A DNA stretch of 64,000 nucleotides from assembly GCA_965248175.1 (NCBI GenBank), contig OZ252093.1:2108001-2172000 (forward strand). The letters run 5' to 3'. The notes beneath the pieces are model-generated. The model worked only from the letters and a program-made list of their open reading frames with translations, searched no databases and was not told where the DNA came from. The position numbers and the translations under genes were made by a program. How positions within the stretch are numbered: the stretch's first letter is position 1; each line of letters starts with the position of its first letter. Positions 53,478 to 60,891 of this stretch are shown here, piece after piece. The DNA is from VXPQ01 sp965248175 (GTDB lineage Bacteria > Bacteroidota > Rhodothermia > Rhodothermales > VXPQ01).

Positions 53478-54929
53478 GTGTCGCGCAGAACCGAACTCAT
53501 ATCCCTGTTTCTGGCCGATTTTCTGGCGTTCGGTGTTGCCAGCATACTCCTCTACATGGGCCGGTTTCAATGGGAATGGTTCGGCACGGAGTACGCGGAA
53601 CCTCCCTGGATGTTTGTGCCCATTGCCGCACTGGCCATCTACTGGTTTTGCTTTTTCCTGTTTTTCGGCATGTACCGCGAGCGGTATGCGGACAGCCGGT
53701 TCGACGAGCTGGTTTCGGTAGGGAAGGTGGTGTCGGCGGGGGTACTTGTCCTCGTTTTCGCAATCTTCATAGACACGCTGGAGGCGGGCGCCACCCGGAG
53801 CCTCATTTTCTTCTACTGGGCCGTGACCGTATCGCTTGTGGCGTGCGGTCGGGTGACCGTGCGCTCTGTGCAGAAGGCGCTGCTTGTGCGTGGGCGGGGC
53901 GTTCACAAGGCGCTGGTGGTGGGATGGACCGACCGGGTGGAACAACTCTATGACGAAGTGGCCCGGTATCCGGAAGCCGGGCTCCAGATCGTGGGCGCGA
54001 TTCGCATGCGCCGCGACGAACCGGATTCTTCGGAAGGCGATGGGGCCATGTCATACTCGATTACGAATGGCGACGATGCCTTTGCGCAAGCGGCCGACGA
54101 TACCGATGTGCATTCGATCGATGCCTTGCCCGGACTCATTGACCGGCTCGGTGTGCAGGATGTGCTGATTGCACTGGGATCGGAAGATCACCGCGCCCTT
54201 ATCGATGTGCTGCGCCTGTGCGACGGGAAGCCGGTTTCCCTCAAACTGGTACCCGACTTTTATACGCTCATCGGAGGCATGGCGCGCACCGAGCATATCT
54301 ACGGCCTGCCGCTTATTGAAGTATTGCCTGAACCTATGCCTGCTTGGGAAAAGAGCACCAAGCGACTCATCGACCTGGTCGTGGCCTCCGTCGTACTGAT
54401 TGCCGGGCTTCCTATCTGGATCGCGCTGGGGCTGATCGTGCGCCTGACTTCCCCTGGGCCGGCTATTTACCGGCAACGCCGTGTCGGGCAACATGGCAAG
54501 GATTTCACGATGTGCAAGTTTCGCACGATGCGCCGTGATGCAGAAGCTGGGACAGGGCCGGTCTGGGCACAGGAAGACGATCCCCGGTACACACCTCCGG
54601 GCCGGTGGTTGCGGAAAATGCGTTTGGATGAGATTCCCCAGTTATGGAACGTACTGAAAGGGGACATGAGTCTGGTGGGACCTCGCCCCGAACGCCCCTA
54701 CTTCGTGGAAAAACTGGCGGCGGAAATTCCACTCTACAACCGGCGCCATCGAGTCAAGCCGGGCATTACAGGGTGGGCGCAGGTGAAGTGGAAATACGAT
54801 ACAAGTCTCGAAGATGTGCGGCAGAAGGTCCGGTACGACCTTTTCTACATCGAGAACGTAAGTCTCCGCATGGACTTCAAGATTCTGTTTCGTACGATCC
54901 GAACGGCTATCCTCGGTAAGGGCCAGTAA
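53478..54929 (+). CDS. Polyprenyl-phosphate glycosyl-1-phosphate transferase (exopolysaccharide initiation)
   Basis: 483 residues from GTG 53478 (SRRTELISLFLADF follows); an upstream TTG at 53406 is possible. Four N-terminal helices and a Rossmann-like middle (HKALVVGWTDRVEQLYDEVA) precede a membrane helix (LIDLVVASVVLIAGLPIWIA) and the bacterial sugar transferase domain: SPGPAIYRQRRVGQHGKDF, CKFRTM, DEIPQLWNVLKGDMSLVGPRP and GITGWAQV. The enzyme loads a sugar phosphate on undecaprenyl phosphate. It fits with the neighbouring Wzi-like gene. Confidence 0.92.
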   Translation: MSRRTELISLFLADFLAFGVASILLYMGRFQWEWFGTEYAEPPWMFVPIAALAIYWFCFFLFFGMYRERYADSRFDELVSVGKVVSAGVLVLVFAIFIDTLEAGATRSLIFFYWAVTVSLVACGRVTVRSVQKALLVRGRGVHKALVVGWTDRVEQLYDEVARYPEAGLQIVGAIRMRRDEPDSSEGDGAMSYSITNGDDAFAQAADDTDVHSIDALPGLIDRLGVQDVLIALGSEDHRALIDVLRLCDGKPVSLKLVPDFYTLIGGMARTEHIYGLPLIEVLPEPMPAWEKSTKRLIDLVVASVVLIAGLPIWIALGLIVRLTSPGPAIYRQRRVGQHGKDFTMCKFRTMRRDAEAGTGPVWAQEDDPRYTPPGRWLRKMRLDEIPQLWNVLKGDMSLVGPRPERPYFVEKLAAEIPLYNRRHRVKPGITGWAQVKWKYDTSLEDVRQKVRYDLFYIENVSLRMDFKILFRTIRTAILGKGQ

Positions 54930-54934
54930 CCGGC

Positions 54935-56926
54935 ATGGCGCACGCTGTAGCGCAACAGGACGATCTCCTGGGGATGTACGAACACCTGTACGTTCCCAGG
55001 GCGATCGAGGAAAAAATGCTCCGGCTGATCCGGCAGGGGCGCCTGTCGAAGTGGTTCAGCGGGTATGGGCAGGAGGCTATTGCAGTAGGGTGCGCCCTCG
55101 GCCTCGAGGAACGGGATTATATCCTGCCGATGCACCGCAACACGGGGGTATGGACCGTCCGGGGTGTGCCTCTGCGACCCCTTTTCCGCCAACTCATGGG
55201 GCGGGAGGGGGGCTTCACGAAAGGGCGCGACCGTACGTATCATTTCGGACTTCCCGAACGGCGTATCGTGGGAATGATTTCCCACATGGCCGCGATGTTG
55301 CCGGTGGCGTGCGGCCTCGGACTTGCTTCCCTGCTGCACGGAGAGCGCTTCGTGGCGTTGTGTTTCGCGGGAGACGGGGCTACGCGCGAGGGCGATTTTC
55401 ACGAAGCATTGAGTCTGGCGGGCATATGGAAGCTGCCGGTGCTCTTCGTGGTCGAGAACAATGGATACGGCCTTTCGACGCCGGTGGAAGAGGCTGTGCC
55501 GATCGGGGATATTGCCGATGCTGCTGCCGGGTACGGGATGCCCGGCGCCGTGGTGGACGGCAACGATATACTGGAAGTGATCCGGGCGGTGCGGCAGGCT
55601 GCGGACCGGGCGCGCGGCGGGGCCGGCCCGTCCCTTCTCGAAATGAAAACCTTCCGGATGCGGGGGCATGAGGAAGCCTCCGGTACGGCCTACGTGCCCG
55701 ACGCGCTGTTCGCCGAGTGGGCGGAGCAGGACCCTCTGGACCGGCTTGCGCGGCAGGCGCTGGACACTGGATGCGCTACCGAGGATGAACTGGAGGCCGT
55801 CCGAGTGCGCATTGCCCGGCAGGTTGAAGAGGATATCGAATATGCGCTGGCCCGGCCTGCGCCCGAAAGCACCCTCGAAACGGAACACGCCGATGTGTTC
55901 GCGTCCGCAGCCCCCCTCCGCGAGAAATCGCCCGGAACCGACAGGGGAGCAGGCGCCCCGAAACGATACATAGACGCCGTTTCGGAAGGGCTCCGGCAGG
56001 CTATGGAGGAAGATTCCTCCGTGCTTCTACTGGGGCAGGATATAGCCGAATACGGCGGCGTATTCAAGGTTACGAAGGGATTCCTCGAAGCGTTCGGCCC
56101 CGACCGCGTGCGGAATACCCCCATTATCGAGAGCGGGGCCGTCGGGGCTTGTATGGGACTGGCGATCGAAGGCTTCAGGCCTGTACTGGAAATACAGTAT
56201 GCGGACTTCATCGCCTGTGGATTCAACCAGATCGTCAATAACCTGGCTACCACCCACTACCGGTGGGGGCAATCCTTGCCGGTCACGATACGCGCGCCCA
56301 TCGGGGGCGGGATCGGTGCGGGTCCCTTTCATTCACAGTCGAACGAGGCCTGGTTTTGCCATATACCCGGCCTGAAAGTGGTGTTTCCGGCCACGCCATA
56401 CGACGCCAAGGGGTTGTTGATGCGGGCAATCCGGGATCCGAACCCCGTACTTTTCCTCGAGCACAAGCGTCTGTACCGCTCCCTGAAAGAATTAGTCCCC
56501 GATGCGCCGTACGAGATTCCGTTCGGCAAGGCGCGTATTGCCCGAGAGGGGACGGCAGCCACCATAGTAACCTGGGGAGGAGGCGTGCAGTGGGCGCTCG
56601 AAGCAGCAGAACAATGGGCCGGGCAGGGGCACGAACTTGAAGTGGTGGATCTGCGTACGCTCGTACCCTGGGATATGGAGACGGTACTGGCGTCGGTGAA
56701 AAAAACGAATCGGGCGCTCGTGTTTCATGAAGCGCCGCTGCAGGGGGGATTCGGCGGAGAGGTGGCTTCCCGCATTGCCGAGGAGACGTTCGGACATCTC
56801 GACGCCCCGCCGCTGCGGGTCGGTGCGGAAAACATGCCGATTCCGTTTTCCATCCGTCTCGAAGAAACCCTATATTCCGCTCGCGCAAAGCTGGACGAAG
56901 CGTTGCACAGCCTATTGGCGTATTAA
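54935..56926 (+). CDS. 2-oxoacid dehydrogenase E1, alpha-beta fusion
   Basis: 663 residues. The alpha part (1-340) has the TPP motif GDGATREGDFHEALSLAG with ENNGYGLSTP. The beta part (from about 350) begins YIDAVSEGLRQAMEEDSSVLLLGQDIAEYGG and includes GFRPVLEIQYADF and the C-terminal transketolase domain. Fused E1 of this size is usual for branched-chain 2-oxoacid dehydrogenase in Bacteroidota. E2 and E3 are not in the window. It starts 5 bp after the sugar transferase, probably only by compact packing. Confidence 0.92.
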   Translation: MAHAVAQQDDLLGMYEHLYVPRAIEEKMLRLIRQGRLSKWFSGYGQEAIAVGCALGLEERDYILPMHRNTGVWTVRGVPLRPLFRQLMGREGGFTKGRDRTYHFGLPERRIVGMISHMAAMLPVACGLGLASLLHGERFVALCFAGDGATREGDFHEALSLAGIWKLPVLFVVENNGYGLSTPVEEAVPIGDIADAAAGYGMPGAVVDGNDILEVIRAVRQAADRARGGAGPSLLEMKTFRMRGHEEASGTAYVPDALFAEWAEQDPLDRLARQALDTGCATEDELEAVRVRIARQVEEDIEYALARPAPESTLETEHADVFASAAPLREKSPGTDRGAGAPKRYIDAVSEGLRQAMEEDSSVLLLGQDIAEYGGVFKVTKGFLEAFGPDRVRNTPIIESGAVGACMGLAIEGFRPVLEIQYADFIACGFNQIVNNLATTHYRWGQSLPVTIRAPIGGGIGAGPFHSQSNEAWFCHIPGLKVVFPATPYDAKGLLMRAIRDPNPVLFLEHKRLYRSLKELVPDAPYEIPFGKARIAREGTAATIVTWGGGVQWALEAAEQWAGQGHELEVVDLRTLVPWDMETVLASVKKTNRALVFHEAPLQGGFGGEVASRIAEETFGHLDAPPLRVGAENMPIPFSIRLEETLYSARAKLDEALHSLLAY

Positions 56927-57078
56927 GACAACCTGCTGCTGGCGTACTAAAACAACCAGCCTATTGGCGTATTAAAACAACCAGCCTATTGGCGTATTAA
57001 GACAACCGCCTATTGGCGTATTAAGACAACCGCCTATTGGCGTATTAAGACAACCTGCTGCTGGCGTATTAAAACAAC
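56911..57078 (+). repeat. Seven ~24-bp tandem repeats overlapping the E1 stop
   Basis: The core TTGGCGTATTAA(G/A)ACAAC (with CTGGCGTA(T/C)TAA in two units) recurs seven times at 22-25-bp spacing. The first unit contains the last codons and the TAA of the E1 gene, so each unit copies a coding end plus stop. Nothing else is evident in 56927-57165. Confidence 0.9.
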
Positions 57079-57165
57079 CGGCCTGCCGGTGCATCGGAAC
57101 GAAGAGGCCGGCGACACTTCGCAACATAGCATCATCCCTATCATCAAGAATACCCAATCCCGGAT

Positions 57166-57648
57166 ATGGCAGACGGCACAACGAACATGCCCCAAAAAGG
57201 AGAGGCGGCCCCGGATTTCGAAGGATCGGCTCAGGGCGGCGAACGCGTGCGCCTCAGCGATTTGCGAGGCCGTAAGGTAGCCCTGTACTTCTACCCGAAA
57301 GACGATACGCCGGGCTGCACGAAGCAGGCCTGTAACCTGCGCGACGGCCACCAGGATTTACTAAACCGGGGGATCGCCGTGGTAGGCGTATCGCCCGATG
57401 ACGAGGCATCCCACGAGACATTCACCGGAAAGTACGACTTGCCGTTTCTACTCCTTGCCGACCCGGACAGGGACATTATCGGGCGATACGGCGTGTGGGG
57501 CGAAAAGAACCTCTACGGCAAGAAGACGATGGGGCTCAAGCGCACGACGTTTCTTATCGATGAGGAGGGGCGCATCGCCCACGTGTTCAAGCGCCCGAAA
57601 GTAGAAGAGCACACGCGTGAAATCATGGAGAAATTCAATCTCGCGTAA
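57166..57648 (+). CDS. bcp: Thioredoxin-dependent thiol peroxidase (Bcp/PrxQ)
   Basis: 160 residues. The peroxidatic motif YFYPKDDTPGCTKQAC contains both the peroxidatic and, five residues later, the resolving cysteine as in atypical 2-Cys PrxQ. VVGVSPDDEASHETFTGKYDLPFLLLAD and the GLKRTTFLIDEEG strand follow. It reduces hydroperoxides using thioredoxin. Its 3' end overlaps the convergent lipoprotein gene by 14 bp. Confidence 0.94.
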   Translation: MADGTTNMPQKGEAAPDFEGSAQGGERVRLSDLRGRKVALYFYPKDDTPGCTKQACNLRDGHQDLLNRGIAVVGVSPDDEASHETFTGKYDLPFLLLADPDRDIIGRYGVWGEKNLYGKKTMGLKRTTFLIDEEGRIAHVFKRPKVEEHTREIMEKFNLA

Positions 57649-58078
57649 GGTCCCATCGCAGCACGAAAGGCGTATCCGCATTGGGGTTGAGGAGATGAAT
57701 TTCATGAGCCTCCAGTACGTCCCGGGGAAGGGGCAACACGAGCCGGTCATGCAGGTATGCTTCGCAGGTGTCGCCGCCGTTGTCGTGGCGGAGAATGATC
57801 GCTGCAGCCCGGCCTACCACCCGGGCGCGCGTTTCAAACGTATGATCGGTGCAACCTCCCGTATAGGCGACCAGTACCGAGAGCGAATCCGATATGATGG
57901 CCGGCGGTTCGTCCGGGGAATTCGGCGAAAGGTTGGTGAGAATTTCGTACGGCTCGCCGAACCGATCGGGATCGGGAGGCCTGGACGGCGAGTTGCACCC
58001 GGCCCATGCACCGATAAGAAGAACGCAGAGACCTGCAAGGACACGGTCGTGCGCCATTTGTCGAACTCTATGCTTCAT
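57635..58078 (-). CDS. Small putative lipoprotein
   Basis: 147 residues (or 140 from ATG 58057). The leader AHDRVLAGLCVLLIGAWAGC places a cysteine after a hydrophobic run, though Trp at -3 is a poor lipobox residue. The mature part is strand-rich with two further cysteines (GGCTDHTFE and GGDTCEAYL) and no family I recognise. It is divergent from gatB by 5 bp and convergent with bcp. The leader DNA from ATG 58057 matches a stretch inside gatB (see findings). Confidence 0.65.
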   Translation of the reverse strand: MKHRVRQMAHDRVLAGLCVLLIGAWAGCNSPSRPPDPDRFGEPYEILTNLSPNSPDEPPAIISDSLSVLVAYTGGCTDHTFETRARVVGRAAAIILRHDNGGDTCEAYLHDRLVLPLPRDVLEAHEIHLLNPNADTPFVLRWDLTRD

Positions 58079-58083
58079 TGATC

Positions 58084-59661
58084 ATGCCGCACGCTACGTA
58101 CGAGCCGGTTATCGGCCTGGAAGTGCATTGCCGGCTTCTTACCGATTCCAAGGCGTTCAGTTCTGATTCCGCCCGGTTCGGCGCCGGTCCGAATGTGCAT
58201 GTGGACCCCGTCAGCCTTGGCCATCCCGGCACGCTGCCCGTGCTGAACCGGCGGATGGTCGATTATACCATACGCATGGGGCTTGCCACGCATTGCCGGA
58301 TTGCGCCCCGCTCCGTACTGGCCCGCAAGCATTATTTTTATCCAGACTTGCCGAAGGGCTATCAGATCTCGCAGTACGAGACGCCCATCTGTGCCGGAGG
58401 GCACGTGGATATCGTTTTGCAGGAAAAGGATGCGCCGCCCGTAACGAAGCGCATAGGCCTGACCCGCATCCACATGGAAGAGGACGCCGGCAGGTCCATC
58501 CACGACCAGGATCCGTACGATACGCTCCTCGACTACAACCGCTGTGGAACCCCTCTCATCGAGATCGTTTCCGAACCGGACCTGCGGTCGCCCCGCGAAG
58601 CCTACCTGTATATGCGGAAAATCCGCCAGATCGTGCGGTATCTCGGTATCTCCGATGGCAATATGGAGGAGGGGTCGCTGCGCTGCGACGCAAACGTGTC
58701 GATCCGTCCCCTGGGCAGCGAAAAACTCTGCGAACGGACCGAAATCAAGAATATGAACTCGTTCCGGAACGTGGAACGCGCCCTCGACTACGAAATCGGC
58801 CGGCAAATCCGGCTGGTCAAGGGGGGCGGGGAGGTCGTGCGGCAAACGCTGCTCTGGGATGCGGATCGGCAGGAGACCCGGCCCATGCGTTCCAAGGAAG
58901 AGGCGCACGATTACCGGTATTTCCCGGATCCCGATCTGGCGCCGGTTTTCGTAACGGACGAGGAGCTCGGCCGTATTCGCACCGAACTCCCGGAAATGCC
59001 GGAAGCGCGAAGTGCTCGTTTCCGGGATGCGTGGGGGTTGCCCGCCTACGATGCGGCGATCCTGACCGAGGAGCGCGAGCTGGCCGACTATTTTGAAGAT
59101 ACCTTGGAGGCGTTGGGGGTGAAAAGTGCCGGAAGTATGAAAAGTGCCGGAAGTGTAAAAAGAGGCACAAAGCACGTATGGTTAATGACCACGCTCTCGC
59201 AGCACTCTGCGCCCTTCTTATCGGCACATGGCCCGGCGAAAAGCGTCTCCAATATGATCATGGGCGATGTGCTTCGCGTACTCAAGGAGACCGCAACGTC
59301 GATCGGGGAGCTTCCCATTCGCCCACCGCGCCTTGCAGCGCTTGTCCGGCTACGTCTTGAAGATCGGATATCCTCCACAGCGGCCCAGGAAATTTTCGAA
59401 GCCATGCTGGAGCGGGAGGACGCCCCGGAGGCCATCGCGGAGGAACGGGACCTCATCCAGGTGTCCGACGCGGGATCCCTTGCGCCCGTCGTGGAAAGCG
59501 TGCTGGACGATCATCCGCAGCAAGTAGCGGCGTACCTTGGAGGCAAGGAGGGGCTCATCGGGTATTTCATCGGGCAGGCGATGCGGCGGTTCGAGGGTTC
59601 GCCCGATCCCAGGCTTGTGCGCAAACTGCTGGTCGAGCGCCTTGAAAGCCGCCGCGAGTAG
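58084..59661 (+). CDS. gatB: Asp-tRNA(Asn)/Glu-tRNA(Gln) amidotransferase subunit B
   Basis: 525 residues from ATG 58084. GatB signatures are YEPVIGLEVHCRLLT, LARKHYFYPDLPKGYQISQYE and RIHMEEDAGRSIH, followed by LDYNRCGTPLIEIVSEPD. YRYFPDPDL and a C-terminal YqeY-like tail (QVAAYLGGKEGLIGYFIGQAM) complete it. The protein is about 40 residues longer than usual because of an in-frame insert after LEALG (59119-59235). With GatA/GatC it would amidate misacylated tRNAs; those subunits are not here. Confidence 0.93.
   Translation: MPHATYEPVIGLEVHCRLLTDSKAFSSDSARFGAGPNVHVDPVSLGHPGTLPVLNRRMVDYTIRMGLATHCRIAPRSVLARKHYFYPDLPKGYQISQYETPICAGGHVDIVLQEKDAPPVTKRIGLTRIHMEEDAGRSIHDQDPYDTLLDYNRCGTPLIEIVSEPDLRSPREAYLYMRKIRQIVRYLGISDGNMEEGSLRCDANVSIRPLGSEKLCERTEIKNMNSFRNVERALDYEIGRQIRLVKGGGEVVRQTLLWDADRQETRPMRSKEEAHDYRYFPDPDLAPVFVTDEELGRIRTELPEMPEARSARFRDAWGLPAYDAAILTEERELADYFEDTLEALGVKSAGSMKSAGSVKRGTKHVWLMTTLSQHSAPFLSAHGPAKSVSNMIMGDVLRVLKETATSIGELPIRPPRLAALVRLRLEDRISSTAAQEIFEAMLEREDAPEAIAEERDLIQVSDAGSLAPVVESVLDDHPQQVAAYLGGKEGLIGYFIGQAMRRFEGSPDPRLVRKLLVERLESRRE
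59119..59236 (+). other. In-frame insert within gatB
   Basis: The insert starts with a near-tandem repeat (AAAAGTGCCGGAAGTATG / AAAAGTGCCGGAAGTGTA) and then 59 bases (59178-59236) similar to the start of the small lipoprotein gene. It rejoins normal GatB sequence at AKSVSNMIMGDVLR. GatB relatives read straight from the YFE-helix into that motif. Confidence 0.7.
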
Positions 59662-59747
59662 ATCCCCGCTTTCTGCGCTGTACCCGGCAGGGCATCCGCA
59701 CCGATATTCTTCTTCATTCGTTTCAATCCAACCATACGCTAAAACCC

Positions 59748-60491
59748 ATGCTTGTTGCCGGTAACTGGAAAATGCACACGGATATGGATGCTGCGCGCAC
59801 CCTTGTGCGCGATGTCGCGGATTCGGTGGGGGACCCCGGGGATGTGACGGTCGTCGTGTGCCCCCCCTTTGTGAGCCTGTCCGTCGTAGCGGCGGAGATT
59901 GCCGGTACGCCGGTGGCTCTTGGCGCTCAGAACATGCATGTGCAGGATGCGGGCGCCTTTACTGGTGAGGTATCGGCCCCGATGCTGACATCGGCGGGGT
60001 GCCAGTACGTGATTTTGGGACACTCCGAACGCCGGCAGTATTTCGGGGAGACGGATGAGGGGGTATGCGAGAAGATCGGCCAGGCGCATGCCCACGGTCT
60101 CGTGCCGATCGTATGCGTTGGCGAGACGCTGGAAGAACGCAAGGCAGGTAGGGCCGAAGAGGTGGTGGGGCGGCAACTGGCGGACAGCTTACGCGGCGTG
60201 GCGCCGGAGAGCCCCGATCAACTGGTGATCGCCTACGAACCGGTCTGGGCGATCGGTACGGGCGAAACGGCTACGCCCGATCAGGCGCAGGAAATGCATG
60301 CCTTCATCCGGGGGCGGCTGAACGAACAATTCGGTGAAGAGACGGGTCGCGCTCTGCATATTCTGTACGGAGGGAGCGTCAAACCGGGCAATGCCACTGA
60401 ACTGTTCGGGCAGACGGATGTAGACGGCGGACTGATCGGCGGCGCCAGCCTGAAGGGGGAGGACTTTGCGGCGATCGTGCGGGCGGGGTAG
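59748..60491 (+). CDS. tpiA: Triosephosphate isomerase
   Basis: 247 residues. The sequence carries AGNWKM (catalytic Lys), GHSERR (catalytic His), AYEPVWAIGTG (catalytic Glu) and YGGSVKPGN (phosphate loop). It interconverts dihydroxyacetone phosphate and glyceraldehyde-3-phosphate. Length and motifs are normal. The start ATG 59748 has no clear Shine-Dalgarno. Confidence 0.96.
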   Translation: MLVAGNWKMHTDMDAARTLVRDVADSVGDPGDVTVVVCPPFVSLSVVAAEIAGTPVALGAQNMHVQDAGAFTGEVSAPMLTSAGCQYVILGHSERRQYFGETDEGVCEKIGQAHAHGLVPIVCVGETLEERKAGRAEEVVGRQLADSLRGVAPESPDQLVIAYEPVWAIGTGETATPDQAQEMHAFIRGRLNEQFGEETGRALHILYGGSVKPGNATELFGQTDVDGGLIGGASLKGEDFAAIVRAG

Positions 60492-60504
60492 GGGTAGGGG
60501 GGAA

Positions 60505-60564
60505 CCCGGCCCGCGAACACGGGATACAGGCTTAGTCCCAGAATGGCTAAGGATTTGCGCCGGG
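60505..60564 (+). terminator. Possible three-way-junction RNA or terminator after tpiA
   Basis: CCCGGC (60505-60510) can pair with GCCGGG (60559-60564), enclosing hairpins CCCG-CGAACA-CGGG and CTTAG...CTAAG. No U-run follows. It could be a transcript-end structure or a small structured element; nothing else is seen in 60492-60690. Confidence 0.3.
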
Positions 60565-60696
60565 CCTCCGTTCTCTAACGCACGCGTCATTTCCGGCATG
60601 GGCCCGGGCAGGCCTTGTCAGCGTCGCCCCGGATTGTGTTTTTCTCGAGTATTCACTCGGCACTTCAGATTATTTTTAAAAATATCTCACAATTTC

Positions 60697-60725
60697 TTGA
60701 CAAAGGGCAGGCAAGCGTTTATACT
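60697..60725 (+). promoter_or_regulatory. Strong sigma70-like promoter for the TonB-dependent receptor
   Basis: TTGACA at 60697-60702 and TATACT at 60720-60725 are separated by 17 bp, close to the sigma70 consensus, in an AT-rich segment 167 bp upstream of the receptor start. Bacteroidota-like sigma factors often use other motifs, so use in this host needs testing. Confidence 0.6.
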
Positions 60726-60773
60726 GAATCGAGTCGGTGTTTTTAAAGTACGGCGACGTGTTTTTTTGGCCAA

Positions 60774-60824
60774 AAATGGTAACCTTAACATTCCTTTTAT
60801 TCTCGCAAATGGTAACCATAACAT
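60774..60824 (+). promoter_or_regulatory. Duplicated motif (possible operator) in the receptor leader
   Basis: AAATGGTAACCTTAACAT (60774-60791) and AAATGGTAACCATAACAT (60807-60824) differ at one base and are spaced 33 bp start to start, about three helical turns. Each contains the palindrome GGTAACC. They lie downstream of the promoter, in the leader, consistent with a repressor site. Confidence 0.5.
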
Positions 60825-60891
60825 CTTCCCTTTCCGCTGGGTCCCCCGGCGGCTTTCGCGGTTCATGCACGTACACGACGCGAGGTTGATC

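Noticed and set aside
60505..60600. Possible tRNA after tpiA
   Set aside because: No T-loop GGTTCGA-type motif, no CCA-compatible acceptor stem and no anticodon arm of the right spacing.
60466..60891. Open frame extending the large TonB receptor upstream by about 140 codons
   Set aside because: It overlaps the tpiA end, has no signal-peptide logic, and contains the promoter and leader motifs.
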